Assembly (NCBI GenBank): GCA_002698425.1
Contig: NZXU01000022.1
Span: 1 to 41,253 of the forward strand
Length of the DNA stretch: 41,253 nucleotides
Source of the DNA: Ahrensia sp.
GTDB lineage: Bacteria; Pseudomonadota; Alphaproteobacteria; Rhizobiales; Rhizobiaceae
Direction of reading: 5' to 3'
Positions within the stretch are counted from its first letter, which is position 1. Every line of letters begins with the position of its first letter. Under the pieces are notes generated by a model. The model searched no databases and was not told where the DNA came from. It saw only the letters and a program-made list of their open reading frames with translations. The translations under genes were made by a program, and so were the position numbers. Shown one piece after another: positions 1-9,107 of this stretch.

Positions 1-301
1 GGCCGAAGCAACCTTCTACGCAGCTCTGGAAACGTCAGAAATGGCCGCGTAGCTTATATCAACCAGCCTCCGGCAAACCCGGGGCGGTTCAAACTTCGAT
101 TGCTGTAACGGGCGCTGTCATGGTAACTCGTGGTGCCCCGCAGTCCCTTCCGAAGGCAGCCTCAATCTGTCACGATCTCTCGCCGGTCGGCAGCGGCCGT
201 GGCGTGGAGAGCCTTGAAGGCACCGCCATCGATCTGCTCATTTGCAACGAACGAGGATGACCGGATCCGGAGGTAAACGCCGGAGAAAAATGCGCAAGTT
301 G
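1..301. other. Gene-free left edge
   Basis: No convincing coding region, RNA gene or repeat is seen here. A short open stretch at positions 5-52 on the plus strand ends in a TAG and could be the tail of a gene lying outside the window, but it is only about 15 codons long and has no recognisable motif. Confidence 0.4.
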
Positions 302-641
302 CTAGAGTTTTGCGCCGGCGTTTTTAAGAGCGGCGGCCGAAACCACCCGGTCCGACTGGCAATAGCCGCATTGCGACGCCTGCTGCTCTACCCACGCATC
401 GCCGATCTTGCGGCCGATTTCGGTCTCGATGACAGCTTCAATCGTCGTGATCTCAGATCCGATGACGGCGGAGGCCGGGGTCTGGCATGAGCGTGTCGCG
501 TAACCGTCCACGATAACCGTGCACGCCCCACATTGTGCGATCCCGCGACCGTATTTGGTTCCGGTCTCGGATTACCCAAAGAAGAGGCGTATCCTCTTCC
601 ACATCGACAGCATGCGTTGTTCCGTTAGCGGTGAGGTCCAT
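302..641 (-). pseudogene. Remnant of a molybdenum hydroxylase small (2Fe-2S) subunit, IorA-like
   Basis: Read on the minus strand, the start at 641 encodes MDLTANGTTHAVDVEEDTPL followed by LLWVIRD, the typical N-terminus of the [2Fe-2S] subunit of isoquinoline 1-oxidoreductase or related xanthine dehydrogenase family enzymes. Near 565 the reading frame shifts. In the next frame the plant-type cluster motif continues as GIAQCGACTV, then VDGYATRSCQT, and later the second cluster motif QCGYCQS. The frame ends in a stop at 302, well before the usual C-terminal CRCGTY segment, and the catalytic large-subunit gene is absent. It is therefore broken by at least one frameshift and a C-terminal truncation and is very likely non-functional. 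It marks decayed DNA at the left flank of the catabolic island. Confidence 0.8.
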
Positions 642-1340
642 ATCCGGTGATCTCCATTTTATCGGAACTGCATCCGCGCTCTATCTGGTCGCATAGCGGT
701 TAAGCTGAGCTCCTTCAAATCCGAATGCGGCGCATCGAACCGTTTCCAAGGCCTTGGTTGCCGCGTTATTCGAACAAGGCTATTCGACTGGTGATATGAA
801 CGGAAGGGTGCGCCAGGCCTGCCGACGATCACCAAAGACAACAATTCGCGAGCCTGTTCTGCATCGAGTTTTCAGGTGCAATAGAGTGCCCCTCACCACT
901 GCAGTCCTCCGAGCCTGTTCTGCCGCCTTGCGCCAAATTGGCACGATTCCACTGTGTAGGCATGTCCGGCGGCACAAGGGCGATTGGTTCAAGTAGAGAC
1001 GGCAAGGTTTTCTTACGCCAATGCTCATCTTCCTTTTAGGGCAAAGTCGGCGCCAGCAACTACCGATGTCCAACCGTTGAAGGTTCATCGATGGTGTCCG
1101 TGGTTTTTTTGCAGGCTGACGCTACGGGCTCATCTTTTGCGCACTCGCCATTTGAAGGCGTCGTGCTGAAAGATCGCCAACCAAAACGGTAGGAAGAGAA
1201 ACGCCCGAACCCGACCGTTACATCCGGTCCGGGCCGTATGTTAGAGCCCGCTCGTTTTTCGTTGAATATGCCGTCGGTCCTCGATGGCGATCCATCGCCC
1301 TCGCGCCGACTCTTCCTCTTTTCGGATAATTCCTGACGGC
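642..1340. other. Gene-free stretch with a 14-bp direct repeat
   Basis: About 700 bases with only short, motif-free open frames on both strands. The one structure seen is an exact direct repeat, CGAGCCTGTTCTGC, at 849-862 and 910-923. I recognise no gene, IS end or RNA. It is best read as degraded sequence between the iorA-like remnant and the liv promoter. Confidence 0.45.
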
Positions 1341-1348
1341 CGGCTCAC

Positions 1349-1394
1349 TTGACATGACGCCCCGGTCGATCGTTCATTTGGAAAACAAGTTTAC
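1349..1394 (+). promoter_or_regulatory. Candidate promoter and operator of the liv operon
   Basis: TTGACA at 1349-1354 matches a -35 box. A weak -10 candidate, GTTCAT, follows 17 bases later at 1372-1377. Immediately downstream, 1381-1394 reads GAAAACAAGTTTAC, which matches 11 of 14 positions of the palindromic site found before the dioxygenase, TRAP and hpa operons. Its placement around the expected transcription start would suit a repressor. The -10 is poor and the operator is the weakest of the set, so this is tentative. Confidence 0.35.
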
Positions 1395-1415
1395 TAAAAA
1401 TAGCGGGAGGAAAAC

Positions 1416-2630
1416 ATGCGGTGTATTCGTTTGGCTGCGGGTGCGGCCTTGGGTTTTGGTATTTTCGCGGGTGCGATGACGGGTGTTGAAGCCCAGGATG
1501 CCTGTCCCGATTCCGTAAAACTTGGAACGACCGTTTCGGACACTGGACCCTTTGCGCCGCTCGGCTCGGGCTGGCACGAGATGATAGAGGTTTTCGAGGA
1601 CGAATTTAACAAGGCCGGTGGTGTCAACCTCGCGGATTGCGGCAAGAAAGTCCCGGTCGAGATCCTGATCTACGACGACCAGAGCAATCCGGCGACGGCC
1701 GTCAGTCTCTTCGAACGCATGGCAAGCCAGGATGGCGTGGATTTCTTTGTCGGTCCGGACTGGTCGTCTCTTGGACTGGCAGTTTCCGCCGTGGCGGAAC
1801 GCAACGCTATTCCTATCGTGATGGGGAATGTAGCGGCGCCCAGTGCCTATCGGGACGGGCAGGAGTACGTGTTCGGAACGCCTTCTCCCATCGTGCCACT
1901 TTGGTCCGAGCGCTATTTTGAAATGCTTGAGACGGTGGAGCCTAAGCCCGAGACATTCTTCTTTATCATTCAGGATAACCCGGTTACGGCCGCAATCAGC
2001 AATTTCTGGATGAAAAAGGCGGAGGAAAAGTCCTACAAAATCGTCGGAACCGAGACTTTCCCGTCGGATCTGAAGGATTTCACGTCCGTCGTCCTGAAGA
2101 TCCGCCAGGCCCGGCCGGACGTTGTTTACATTACGTCCTTCGACAACGCATCGGTGCCGCTGGTGCAGCAACTTCGACAGTTGCGCGTAAAGGCCATGGA
2201 CGTCCATCACATCATGTTGTCCGGCGCGCTGGCCAAGCAGGTTGGCTCGGATATCGAAGGCATGACCGGAGAAATCAGCTGGATCGAAAGCGTCGATACG
2301 CCGGATTCGGCATTCGCGGCAGACGTGATGCGCAAGGCGGGCGTCGATCCGTTCTCTTCTGTGTTCGCCGTAGGTCGTTACACCACGGTACCCGTCATGT
2401 TGCAGGCGATCGAGAAGGCTGGCTCGGTCGACCGGGACAAGGTGCGCGATGCGCTGCGCAGCAACACTTTTCACGGGCCAAGCGGCGAGATCCGCTTTGA
2501 CGCAAACGGCTATCCGACGGAAACGAACGGCGCCTTCACCTTGCAGATCCAGAACGGACACCCGGAAGTTGTCTGGCCTGAAGACTTGGCCACGAAACCG
2601 GTGATCTGGCCCTCGCCGAGCTGGCACTAA
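1416..2630 (+). CDS. ABC transporter periplasmic substrate-binding protein, LivK type
   Basis: A 404-residue periplasmic binding protein of the branched-chain-amino-acid (type 1 peripheral-binding fold) family. The first 26 or so residues form a signal peptide (hydrophobic stretch, then GVEA before QD), followed by KLGTTVSDTGPFAPLG, the usual ligand-pocket opening. RGD-like surface motifs are absent. The ATG at 1416 is preceded by GGGAGG at 1405-1410. It heads an operon with two permease units and two ATPases. Members of this family near catabolic genes often bind aromatic acids or other small carboxylates rather than leucine, and the enzymes downstream favour such a ligand here, but the specificity cannot be read from sequence. 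It may belong to the island regulon through the operator-like site at 1381-1394. Confidence 0.9.
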   Translation: MRCIRLAAGAALGFGIFAGAMTGVEAQDACPDSVKLGTTVSDTGPFAPLGSGWHEMIEVFEDEFNKAGGVNLADCGKKVPVEILIYDDQSNPATAVSLFERMASQDGVDFFVGPDWSSLGLAVSAVAERNAIPIVMGNVAAPSAYRDGQEYVFGTPSPIVPLWSERYFEMLETVEPKPETFFFIIQDNPVTAAISNFWMKKAEEKSYKIVGTETFPSDLKDFTSVVLKIRQARPDVVYITSFDNASVPLVQQLRQLRVKAMDVHHIMLSGALAKQVGSDIEGMTGEISWIESVDTPDSAFAADVMRKAGVDPFSSVFAVGRYTTVPVMLQAIEKAGSVDRDKVRDALRSNTFHGPSGEIRFDANGYPTETNGAFTLQIQNGHPEVVWPEDLATKPVIWPSPSWH

Positions 2631-2646
2631 CCAGGGCAAACGAGGC

Positions 2647-3537
2647 GTGGCTTACTTCCCCGACTTCGGAATCCTTGCACAGTTGCTAATCAACGGCATC
2701 TTACTGGGCGGGCTCTACGCGCTTGTCGCATTCGGTCTTTCGGTGATCTACGGGGTCGCCGGAATTCTGAACTTCGCGCACGGGACCATACTGGCAATGA
2801 TATCGATCGCGGCGGCGATCCTGTTCGAAAGTCTCGGACTTCCGTTGGCGGTTATTTTGCTTGTCCTCACCCCGGCCGGCTTCCTGTTCGGCTGGGTATT
2901 CCACAAGGTCCTGCTTAGTCCGCTGCAGGCGCGCGAGCAGCATCAGCGGACGATCGGCACCGTCCTGGTTACCGTCGGGGCCCTGATTATCATCGGCGAT
3001 GTCACGGCCGTTCTCGCCGGCGCCGAACAGCGCGTGATCAGATTGTCCTCCATCTTCTTCGAAATCGGCAGCGTCATCGTCTCGGGCACCCAGATCGGCA
3101 TTCTGGTGGCGGTTTCGGTCTCGATGATCGCCCTCCACCTTTTCCTCGTTCGGTCGTGGACAGGGGCCTCCATCCGCGCGGTCGCGCAAAATCGCATCGG
3201 CGCCGCGCTGTGCGGCGCGGATGCGTCCAACACAAGCGCCATGACGTTCGCGATCGGCGCAAGCATCGTCGCGATTGCCGGGGTGTTGTACGTCATAAGT
3301 TATCCGGTGAACCCGTATTCCGGCTTCCCGCTGACGGTCAAAGCCTTCTCGATCATCCTGCTTGGAGGCGTCGGCAACTTGCCCGGCACGCTGGTCGCCG
3401 GCCTGTTCCTCGGCGTCGCCGAAGCGTTTGTCGCCTTCTACTGGGCGCCGCAATGGGCGCCGGCGATCAGTATCATCATCGTGCTGGGCGGCCTGCTGCT
3501 CTTTCCCGGCCTTGCCAGGACGAGGCGTGCGGCATGA
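2647..3537 (+). CDS. ABC transporter inner-membrane permease, LivH type
   Basis: A 296-residue polytopic membrane protein with about eight hydrophobic segments. The N-terminal segment contains GLYALVAFGLSVIYGVAGILN and the FAHG motif typical of LivH, and the C-terminal half has ILLGGVGNLPGTLVAG, the conserved cytoplasmic coupling region. Translation appears to start at a GTG at 2647, 16 bases after the binding-protein stop. The stop codon overlaps the start of the next gene by four bases (ATGA), indicating translational coupling. It forms one half of the transmembrane channel with the LivM domain of the next protein. Length and motifs are normal for the family. Confidence 0.9.
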   Translation: MAYFPDFGILAQLLINGILLGGLYALVAFGLSVIYGVAGILNFAHGTILAMISIAAAILFESLGLPLAVILLVLTPAGFLFGWVFHKVLLSPLQAREQHQRTIGTVLVTVGALIIIGDVTAVLAGAEQRVIRLSSIFFEIGSVIVSGTQIGILVAVSVSMIALHLFLVRSWTGASIRAVAQNRIGAALCGADASNTSAMTFAIGASIVAIAGVLYVISYPVNPYSGFPLTVKAFSIILLGGVGNLPGTLVAGLFLGVAEAFVAFYWAPQWAPAISIIIVLGGLLLFPGLARTRRAA

Positions 3538-5291
3538 CCTTCCTGCAGGAAAAACGTGCGATCGGCATCGCTTTCGTTGCCCTGGTGCTAGTTGCCTTCA
3601 TCCCGTCCTTCGCGACATCCTACACCGTTTCCATGGTGATGTTGCTTTTGCTCTTCTACACCCTCGCGCAGAGCTGGGATTGGGTGGGCGGCGAGCTCGG
3701 CTACGTCAATCTCTCGCACTACGCCTCGTATGGCATCGGGGCCTATGTTTTCGCCATCGCCTACACGAACGGCGCTCATTTTCTGGTCGCTTTGGCGCTG
3801 GCGCCGCTCGTGACGGCCGTGATCATCGCGTTGATCAGTGTTCCGCTGTTTCGGTTGCAGGGTGAATATTTCGCCTTCGCGACACTCGCCCTGTTGCCGC
3901 TCTTCGACATCCTCGCCTCGAACCTCAAGTCGCTGACCAATGGTACGGAAGGAATCATCCTGCCGGCCGAGCAGGTGACTGAACTCACCTTCCTTCTCAT
4001 GGTGGGGCTAGCGTTCCTGACGTTTGTCACGACGACCTTGATCGTCCACAGTCCGTTCGGACTGCTGGTGCGCAGCATTCGCGACGACGAAGAAGCCGCG
4101 GAATCGATCGGCGTGCGCGTCTTGCCTCGCAAGATCATGGTCATGGTTCTCAGCGCCGCAATCGCGGCCACTGCCGGGGCAATCCACGGCTGGTATCTGA
4201 GCTTCATCGATCCGAAGACGATGTTCGGCCTCGATGTTGCGCTCGTGCCGATCGCCATGGCGCTTCTGGGCGGCAGCGCCCTGCTCTGGGGGCCGATCGT
4301 GGGAGTCATCGTGCTGGTCTTTCTGAACCAGTGGCTGCTCGCCTACTTCTCGATCCTGCACGCCGCCTTCTACGGACTGATCATCGTGCTTGTCGGGCGA
4401 TATCTGCCCGGAGGATTGCTGCGGTCGAACCTGCTGCGGCGCGTTAAGTTCGTCGGCCTGTTGGCGAAAGAGCATCACGAACGCTCCAGCTTTTCAGGTG
4501 ACGCCGTCGCGGGGCTTGACCTGACACCGCCTCCGCCGGGAGATCAGGATGTCGCGCTGGAATGCCGCTCCGTGTCCAAGAACTTCGGAGGCAACACCGC
4601 ATTGTCGGATGTCAGCCTGACAGTTCATCGCGGCGAAATTGTCGGCCTGATCGGTGCAAACGGCTCCGGCAAGACCACGCTCTTCAATTGCATATCGCGC
4701 ATTTATGATGTGTCGTCGGGCGAAATCCTTATCGTCGGGCAGCCCATCACGCATCTGCGCAAGGATGAAGTCGCTCATGCGGGCATCGGGCGATCCTATC
4801 AGATCCCGCGCTCCTTCGAGCGCATGACAGTTCGTGAAAACGTGACGACAGCCCTTCTAGGGCGAAGCGACCCACCTCGCTTCAAAGATGCGTTGAACGA
4901 AGCCGCTCGTTTTGTGCGTTACGTGGGTCTCGGCGATCATCTCGACGACAGTGTATCCACGCTCTCGGTCCAGAAGCGCAAGTCGCTGGAATTGGCGCGC
5001 GCGCTCGCGACATCGCCGAAAGTTCTCCTGATCGATGAAGTGGCATCCGGGCTGACACCTACAGAGATCGACCAGTTCGTTGCCCACATCCGCGAGCTGC
5101 GTGACCGCTACGGCCTCACCATCATCTGGGTGGAGCACATATTTTCTGCACTTTCACAGGTGGTCGACCGTGTCGTCGTGCTCGAGCAGGGCAAGGTCAT
5201 CGCCGACGGAACGCTTGATGTGGTGCTCAAGGACGACGCCGTTCAGCGCAGCTATTTCGGCGCCAAGGCGACGGAGACCGAGCCATGCTGA
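3534..5291 (+). CDS. Fused ABC permease and ATPase, LivM-LivG
   Basis: A 585-residue fusion. Residues 1 to about 310 are a LivM-type permease with many hydrophobic helices and the motif GEYFAFATLAL. Residues from about 340 onward are a LivG-type ATPase with Walker A GANGSGKTT (around residue 374), Walker B VLLIDEVASGL and switch histidine in WVEHIF. The ABC signature is unusual: LSVQKRKSLELARA in place of the LSGGQ/LSYGQ type, so the glycine that contacts ATP in the partner site is missing. The start was chosen at the ATG overlapping the livH stop; an in-frame opening 126 codons upstream lies inside livH and is not expected to be used. Such fusions exist in other proteobacteria. The degenerate signature suggests one of the two composite ATP sites with LivF is weak or non-hydrolytic. 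Confidence 0.88.
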   Translation: MTFLQEKRAIGIAFVALVLVAFIPSFATSYTVSMVMLLLLFYTLAQSWDWVGGELGYVNLSHYASYGIGAYVFAIAYTNGAHFLVALALAPLVTAVIIALISVPLFRLQGEYFAFATLALLPLFDILASNLKSLTNGTEGIILPAEQVTELTFLLMVGLAFLTFVTTTLIVHSPFGLLVRSIRDDEEAAESIGVRVLPRKIMVMVLSAAIAATAGAIHGWYLSFIDPKTMFGLDVALVPIAMALLGGSALLWGPIVGVIVLVFLNQWLLAYFSILHAAFYGLIIVLVGRYLPGGLLRSNLLRRVKFVGLLAKEHHERSSFSGDAVAGLDLTPPPPGDQDVALECRSVSKNFGGNTALSDVSLTVHRGEIVGLIGANGSGKTTLFNCISRIYDVSSGEILIVGQPITHLRKDEVAHAGIGRSYQIPRSFERMTVRENVTTALLGRSDPPRFKDALNEAARFVRYVGLGDHLDDSVSTLSVQKRKSLELARALATSPKVLLIDEVASGLTPTEIDQFVAHIRELRDRYGLTIIWVEHIFSALSQVVDRVVVLEQGKVIADGTLDVVLKDDAVQRSYFGAKATETEPC

Positions 5292-5992
5292 CGGTTTCAA
5301 ATCTCCAGGTCGAAATCGACGGGCTACAGATCCTGTGGGACGTCAACCTGAAACTGGAGGCGGGTGAGCGGGTCGGTCTTCTCGGCGCCAATGGTGCGGG
5401 CAAGTCGACCACGATGGCGGCGCTACTCGGCATGGCCAAGGTGAACGGTGGTTTGATCCATCTCTTCGAGGACGACATCACGAATGCCGCCACGACGCGG
5501 ATTCTCGCGATGGGCATTGGCCTCGTCCCCGAAGGTCGCCAGTTGTTTCCGGCGCTGTCGGTCGAGGAAAATCTGCGGATGGGATGCTTCCTGCGCGCCC
5601 ATCGCAAGGCCTATCGCGAGCGTCTGGACTACATCTACGACCTTTTCCCCATCCTGAAGGAGAAATCCCGTCAGATGGCGGGAGACCTCAGCGGCGGGCA
5701 ACAGCAGATGGTCGCTATCGGACGCGCGATGATGGGGCAGCCCCGGCTGCTTCTGCTGGATGAGCCCTTCATCGGAGTCGCCCCGATTGTTGTAATGACG
5801 GTGCTCGACGTGCTGCGTCGAATAGCGAGCAACGGCGTAACCGTTCTTCTTGTCGAGCAAAACGTTCACCGCGCGCTCGAATTCGTCGATCGGGCCTATG
5901 TGATCGACAATGGTCGAACCGTCCATGAGGGGCGGTCCGAAGAGCTTCTGAACGATGGCGCGTTTGCCGAGAAATTCCTTGGTCTGGAGTGA
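5285..5992 (+). CDS. ABC transporter ATPase, LivF type
   Basis: A 235-residue cytoplasmic ATPase. Walker A is GANGAGKST at residues 34-42, the signature is the canonical LSGGQQQ, Walker B is LLLLDEPFIGV, and the switch histidine lies in LLVEQNVHRAL (an asparagine precedes the histidine as in LivF). It overlaps the LivM-LivG gene by seven bases and would pair with that protein's ATPase domain. In contrast to its partner, all its catalytic motifs are intact. It is the last transport gene of the operon; an SDR gene follows nine bases later, probably on the same transcript. Confidence 0.92.
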   Translation: MLTVSNLQVEIDGLQILWDVNLKLEAGERVGLLGANGAGKSTTMAALLGMAKVNGGLIHLFEDDITNAATTRILAMGIGLVPEGRQLFPALSVEENLRMGCFLRAHRKAYRERLDYIYDLFPILKEKSRQMAGDLSGGQQQMVAIGRAMMGQPRLLLLDEPFIGVAPIVVMTVLDVLRRIASNGVTVLLVEQNVHRALEFVDRAYVIDNGRTVHEGRSEELLNDGAFAEKFLGLE

Positions 5993-6001
5993 GTGAACTG
6001 A

Positions 6002-6763
6002 ATGATGGATAGACTGAAAGACGAAGTTGCGGTCGTGACCGGCGGGGCACAGGGAATAGGTGCGGCCTATGCGCTTGCTCTCGCCAAGGCCGGAGCGAAA
6101 GTCGCGATTGGTGACGTCGCCGATACCGGCGCGGTCCAGGCGGCGCTTCAAGCGGTGGAGGGAACGACTTTCTGTTCCAGGCTGGACGTGACCGACCCGG
6201 AGTCCGTCAACGAGTTTGTCCGCCTCGCCGAAGAAAAACTCGGCAAAATCAGTATCCTGGTCAACAATGCCGCGCTCTTCTCGTCGCTTGAGACGGTGCC
6301 GTTCACGGAGATCAGCTCCGAGGACTGGGACAAGGTCATGACGGTGAATGTTCGCGGCAGTTTCGAAGTTGCGAAAGCCGTCGTGCCCTCCATGCGGTCG
6401 AACAGTCGCGGATCGATCATCAATATCGCCTCGGGCACGGTCTTCAAGGGAATGCCCAACTTCCTTCACTACGTGTCCTCGAAGGGTGCGATCGTTGCGC
6501 TCACCCGGAGCCTCGCTCGCGAACTGGGCGCAGACGGCATTCGGGTTAATTGCCTCGCGCCGGGGCTGGTGATGAGTGAAGGCGTCGTTTCCAAGGGCGT
6601 ATGGGCCGGCGAAAAACTGAAGGCCAATCTTTCAAGCCGGGCAATCCAGCGCGAATCCGAACCGGACGACATAATCGGAGCGCTGATCTTTCTGGCCTCG
6701 AACGAAAGCGCGTTCGTTACCGGGCAGACACTCGTCATAGACGGTGGATCGGTCATGCATTGA
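6002..6763 (+). CDS. Short-chain dehydrogenase/reductase
   Basis: A 253-residue classical SDR. TGGAQGIG at residues 13-20 binds the cofactor, NNA at 88-90 is the structural motif, and the catalytic triad is S144, Y157 and K161 (YVSSK). Aspartate after the second strand (GDVAD) suggests NAD rather than NADP. It follows livF by nine bases; an ATG at 6005 is an equally possible start. Members of this family oxidise or reduce many alcohols, including cis-dihydrodiols and 2- or 3-hydroxy acids; the substrate cannot be deduced. Its place between the importer and an aldehyde dehydrogenase suggests that the imported compound, or a product of it, is an alcohol or ketone. Confidence 0.88.
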   Translation: MMDRLKDEVAVVTGGAQGIGAAYALALAKAGAKVAIGDVADTGAVQAALQAVEGTTFCSRLDVTDPESVNEFVRLAEEKLGKISILVNNAALFSSLETVPFTEISSEDWDKVMTVNVRGSFEVAKAVVPSMRSNSRGSIINIASGTVFKGMPNFLHYVSSKGAIVALTRSLARELGADGIRVNCLAPGLVMSEGVVSKGVWAGEKLKANLSSRAIQRESEPDDIIGALIFLASNESAFVTGQTLVIDGGSVMH

Positions 6764-6811
6764 TCGATCAACCATCCAAAGCGGGCGAGATCCAAACAAC
6801 GGGAGGATTTG

Positions 6812-7615
6812 ATGGAAGGACATGTACTGCATGATCGGCGCGGGCGTTGCGCCTTGGTCTCCTTGAACCAGAAACTCGTCAAACACGTTCATTCCTATCC
6901 CCAGCTGATCCTCTGCCTCGATGGAGCGCCGGCGATCTACAGATCGGGGGATGCGCAGATTCCGCTGCGGCCTCATCAGATGGTCGTCGTGCCGGCATGG
7001 CGCGAACATTCCTGCGAGCCCTCGTCGTCCCGACGGCCAAGCCATTGTCTCGCCATTCATCTGAACACGGACTGGCTGGACGAAAGGTCGAGTGACCCGC
7101 CGGACCTCACTCATCGGATGGCGCACTTCAATCCGAAACTGGGAATGTCGCTGCGGTACATGATCGAGAGCACCAAACAAACCGATCGGGATGTAAGCTG
7201 GGAATTCGGCGGACTGCTGATCGACCTGCTGTGCCATTTCGACCGGCGCGCCTGGCGGCTCCCCGCGGCCCGGGACACGCCGGCGGATTTTCGCATTCGC
7301 AAGGCATGTGCCTACATGAACGAAAATCTACACACCGCCTGGGACCTGGACCAGATTGCCCGCCACTGCGCCATGTCCCGACCACATTTCAATTTCCAGT
7401 TCAAGGCCGTGATGGGCACGACGCCGGCCATTTACGCAAACGAGCTCCGCATGCGGAAAGCCACGCGGCTCCTGTGCGGCACGACGCGACTGAGTATTTC
7501 GGAAATTTCCGAAGCCATCGGATTTTCCGCATCGGCAAACTTCATACGGTTCTTTCGAAATCACGTCGGCCTATCGCCGAACCGATTCCGGTTGTCGTTC
7601 CGGACCGTTGCATGA
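6812..7615 (+). CDS. AraC-family transcriptional regulator
   Basis: A 267-residue regulator. The N-terminal half resembles the AraC-type cupin sensing domain: residues near 20-70 contain KHVHSYPQLILCLDG and VVVPAWREHSC, the usual histidine-rich barrel. The C-terminal 100 residues carry two helix-turn-helix units, the first around WDLDQIARHCAMSRPHFNF and the second around SISEISEAIGFSASANFIR with F-R-x-x-x-G-x-S-P-N-R-F at the end. The ATG at 6812 follows GGGAGG at 6801-6806; a TTG three bases upstream is less likely. It lies between the SDR and the aldehyde dehydrogenase on the same strand and probably activates the liv-linked operon in response to the imported compound. Confidence 0.88.
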   Translation: MEGHVLHDRRGRCALVSLNQKLVKHVHSYPQLILCLDGAPAIYRSGDAQIPLRPHQMVVVPAWREHSCEPSSSRRPSHCLAIHLNTDWLDERSSDPPDLTHRMAHFNPKLGMSLRYMIESTKQTDRDVSWEFGGLLIDLLCHFDRRAWRLPAARDTPADFRIRKACAYMNENLHTAWDLDQIARHCAMSRPHFNFQFKAVMGTTPAIYANELRMRKATRLLCGTTRLSISEISEAIGFSASANFIRFFRNHVGLSPNRFRLSFRTVA

Positions 7616-7667
7616 CACGCGGCCGTTGTGTCCCAGAGCCTTCCCTAGAAGAGCGAGCCTCGCAAGA

Positions 7668-9107
7668 ATGCAGACCCCTTCCTATCCCGACCTGAAGCTT
7701 CTCATTGACGGCCAATGGCGCCAAGGCTCTGGCGACTCGGCGGATGTCGTTTTGAACCCCGCGACGAATGCCGTTCTGGGGGAGTTGCGACACGCCGGCA
7801 TTGACGATCTCGAGGACGCGGTAGCGGCGGCTGGCCGTGGTTTCGCCGTCTGGCGGGAGATGGCGCCGGTCGATCGATCGGCTATCCTCCGGCGAGCCGC
7901 CGCTCTCATGCGGGAACGTAGTCAGGCAATCGCGTCGCCGCTGACGATGGAACAGGGCAAGGTACTGGCCGAAGCCCGGCTCGAAGTGGAAGCTGCGGCA
8001 GCGTCTATTGAATGGATGGCCGAGGAAGGCCGGCGCGCATATGGACGCCTTGTGCCGGGGCGCCCCGGCGTACAGCAGATCGTCCAACCTGAACCGGTCG
8101 GTATCGTCGCGGCGTTCTGCCCTTGGAATTTTCCTGTCCTGATCCCGGCTCGCAAAATCTCCGCAGCGCTTGCCGCCGGCTGTTCGGTAATCATCAAACC
8201 GTCGGAAGAGACGCCGGGCGCCGCCATGGAGATGGCAAAGTGCTTCGAGGACGCCGGTTTGCCCAAGGGTGCTCTCAACATGGTCTTCGGCGTTCCCTCC
8301 CGGATTTCGGAGTACCTGATCCGCGCCGAGGCTGTGCGCAAGATATCCTTTACCGGCTCGGTCGAAGTCGGGCGCCAGATTGCGGGACTTGCCGCGGAAG
8401 GGATCAAGCGGGTGACGATGGAACTCGGCGGTCACGCTCCGGTTATCGTGTGCGCCGATGCCAACATCGAGAAAAGCATAAGTCTCCTGGCTGCCTTCAA
8501 GCATAGAAACGCCGGCCAGGTCTGCATATCGCCGACGCGCTTTTACGTGCACGACTCGGTTTGCGATTCATTCGTCCGGCAGTATCGGCAAGCGGTCGAA
8601 GCCATTCAGGTCGGCAACGGCCTGGATCCCGCGAACGCGATGGGGCCCTTGGCGAATAAACGCCGTATCGCGGCCATCGAACGTCTGGTCGATGATGTGC
8701 GCCAGCGTGGTGGAACACTCCTGACCGGAGGGCGTCGCATTGGAAATTCAGGTAATTTCTTCGAACCCACAATTGTGACGGAAATCGACGACACAGCACG
8801 GATCATGACCGAGGAGCCGTTCGGTCCAATTACGCCGATCGCCCGCTTTTCCACGCTGGAAGAGGTGGTGGAGAGGGCAAACTCCTTGCCGCTGGGGCTT
8901 GCCGCCTATGCATTTACAGAGGGTTTGAAGACGGCGCGCGAGATCGGCGAGCGGGTCGAATCCGGGATGATCGGCATCAATACCGTCGCGATCTCCACGC
9001 CGGAAACACCGTTCGGCGGTGTCAAGGCATCCGGCTACGGACAGGAGTGCGGCATCGAGGGCCTCGATGCTTATCTGCACCGGAAATTCGTTGCCTACGC
9101 TCAGTGA
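7668..9107 (+). CDS. NAD(P)-dependent aldehyde dehydrogenase
   Basis: A 479-residue aldehyde dehydrogenase of the succinate-semialdehyde/glycolaldehyde-like branch. The cofactor region contains PWNFP and K177 in IIKPSE, FTGSVEVG binds the pyrophosphate, general base E252 is in MELGGH, and catalytic cysteine C286 is in NAGQVCIS. KPSEE, rather than the KPSS/KPASQTP forms usual for NADP enzymes, leaves cofactor choice open. An upstream in-frame ATG at 7608 overlaps the araC stop, but family alignments normally begin near LLIDGQW, so 7668 is preferred. It follows the AraC regulator directly. The substrate is unknown; a short hydroxy- or semialdehyde is likely. Confidence 0.9.
   Translation: MQTPSYPDLKLLIDGQWRQGSGDSADVVLNPATNAVLGELRHAGIDDLEDAVAAAGRGFAVWREMAPVDRSAILRRAAALMRERSQAIASPLTMEQGKVLAEARLEVEAAAASIEWMAEEGRRAYGRLVPGRPGVQQIVQPEPVGIVAAFCPWNFPVLIPARKISAALAAGCSVIIKPSEETPGAAMEMAKCFEDAGLPKGALNMVFGVPSRISEYLIRAEAVRKISFTGSVEVGRQIAGLAAEGIKRVTMELGGHAPVIVCADANIEKSISLLAAFKHRNAGQVCISPTRFYVHDSVCDSFVRQYRQAVEAIQVGNGLDPANAMGPLANKRRIAAIERLVDDVRQRGGTLLTGGRRIGNSGNFFEPTIVTEIDDTARIMTEEPFGPITPIARFSTLEEVVERANSLPLGLAAYAFTEGLKTAREIGERVESGMIGINTVAISTPETPFGGVKASGYGQECGIEGLDAYLHRKFVAYAQ

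Noticed and set aside
5..52. Short open stretch ending in TAG at the left edge, sharing a 15-base match with the tniQ start region (around 39936)
   Set aside because: A 15-base match in 41 kb can arise by chance, the flanks do not align, and no second transposon end is seen nearby.
849..923. 14-bp direct repeat as start of a repeat array or CRISPR
   Set aside because: Only two copies, not palindromic, and no further units; too little for any array.
1374..2639. Long minus-strand open frame across livK
   Set aside because: It is antisense to a gene with signal peptide, RBS and family motifs; its protein has no recognisable domain and a composition typical of a shadow frame in high-GC DNA.
5423..6469. 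348-codon minus-strand frame opposite livF and the SDR gene
   Set aside because: It spans two unrelated plus-strand genes with intact motifs and is therefore a shadow.
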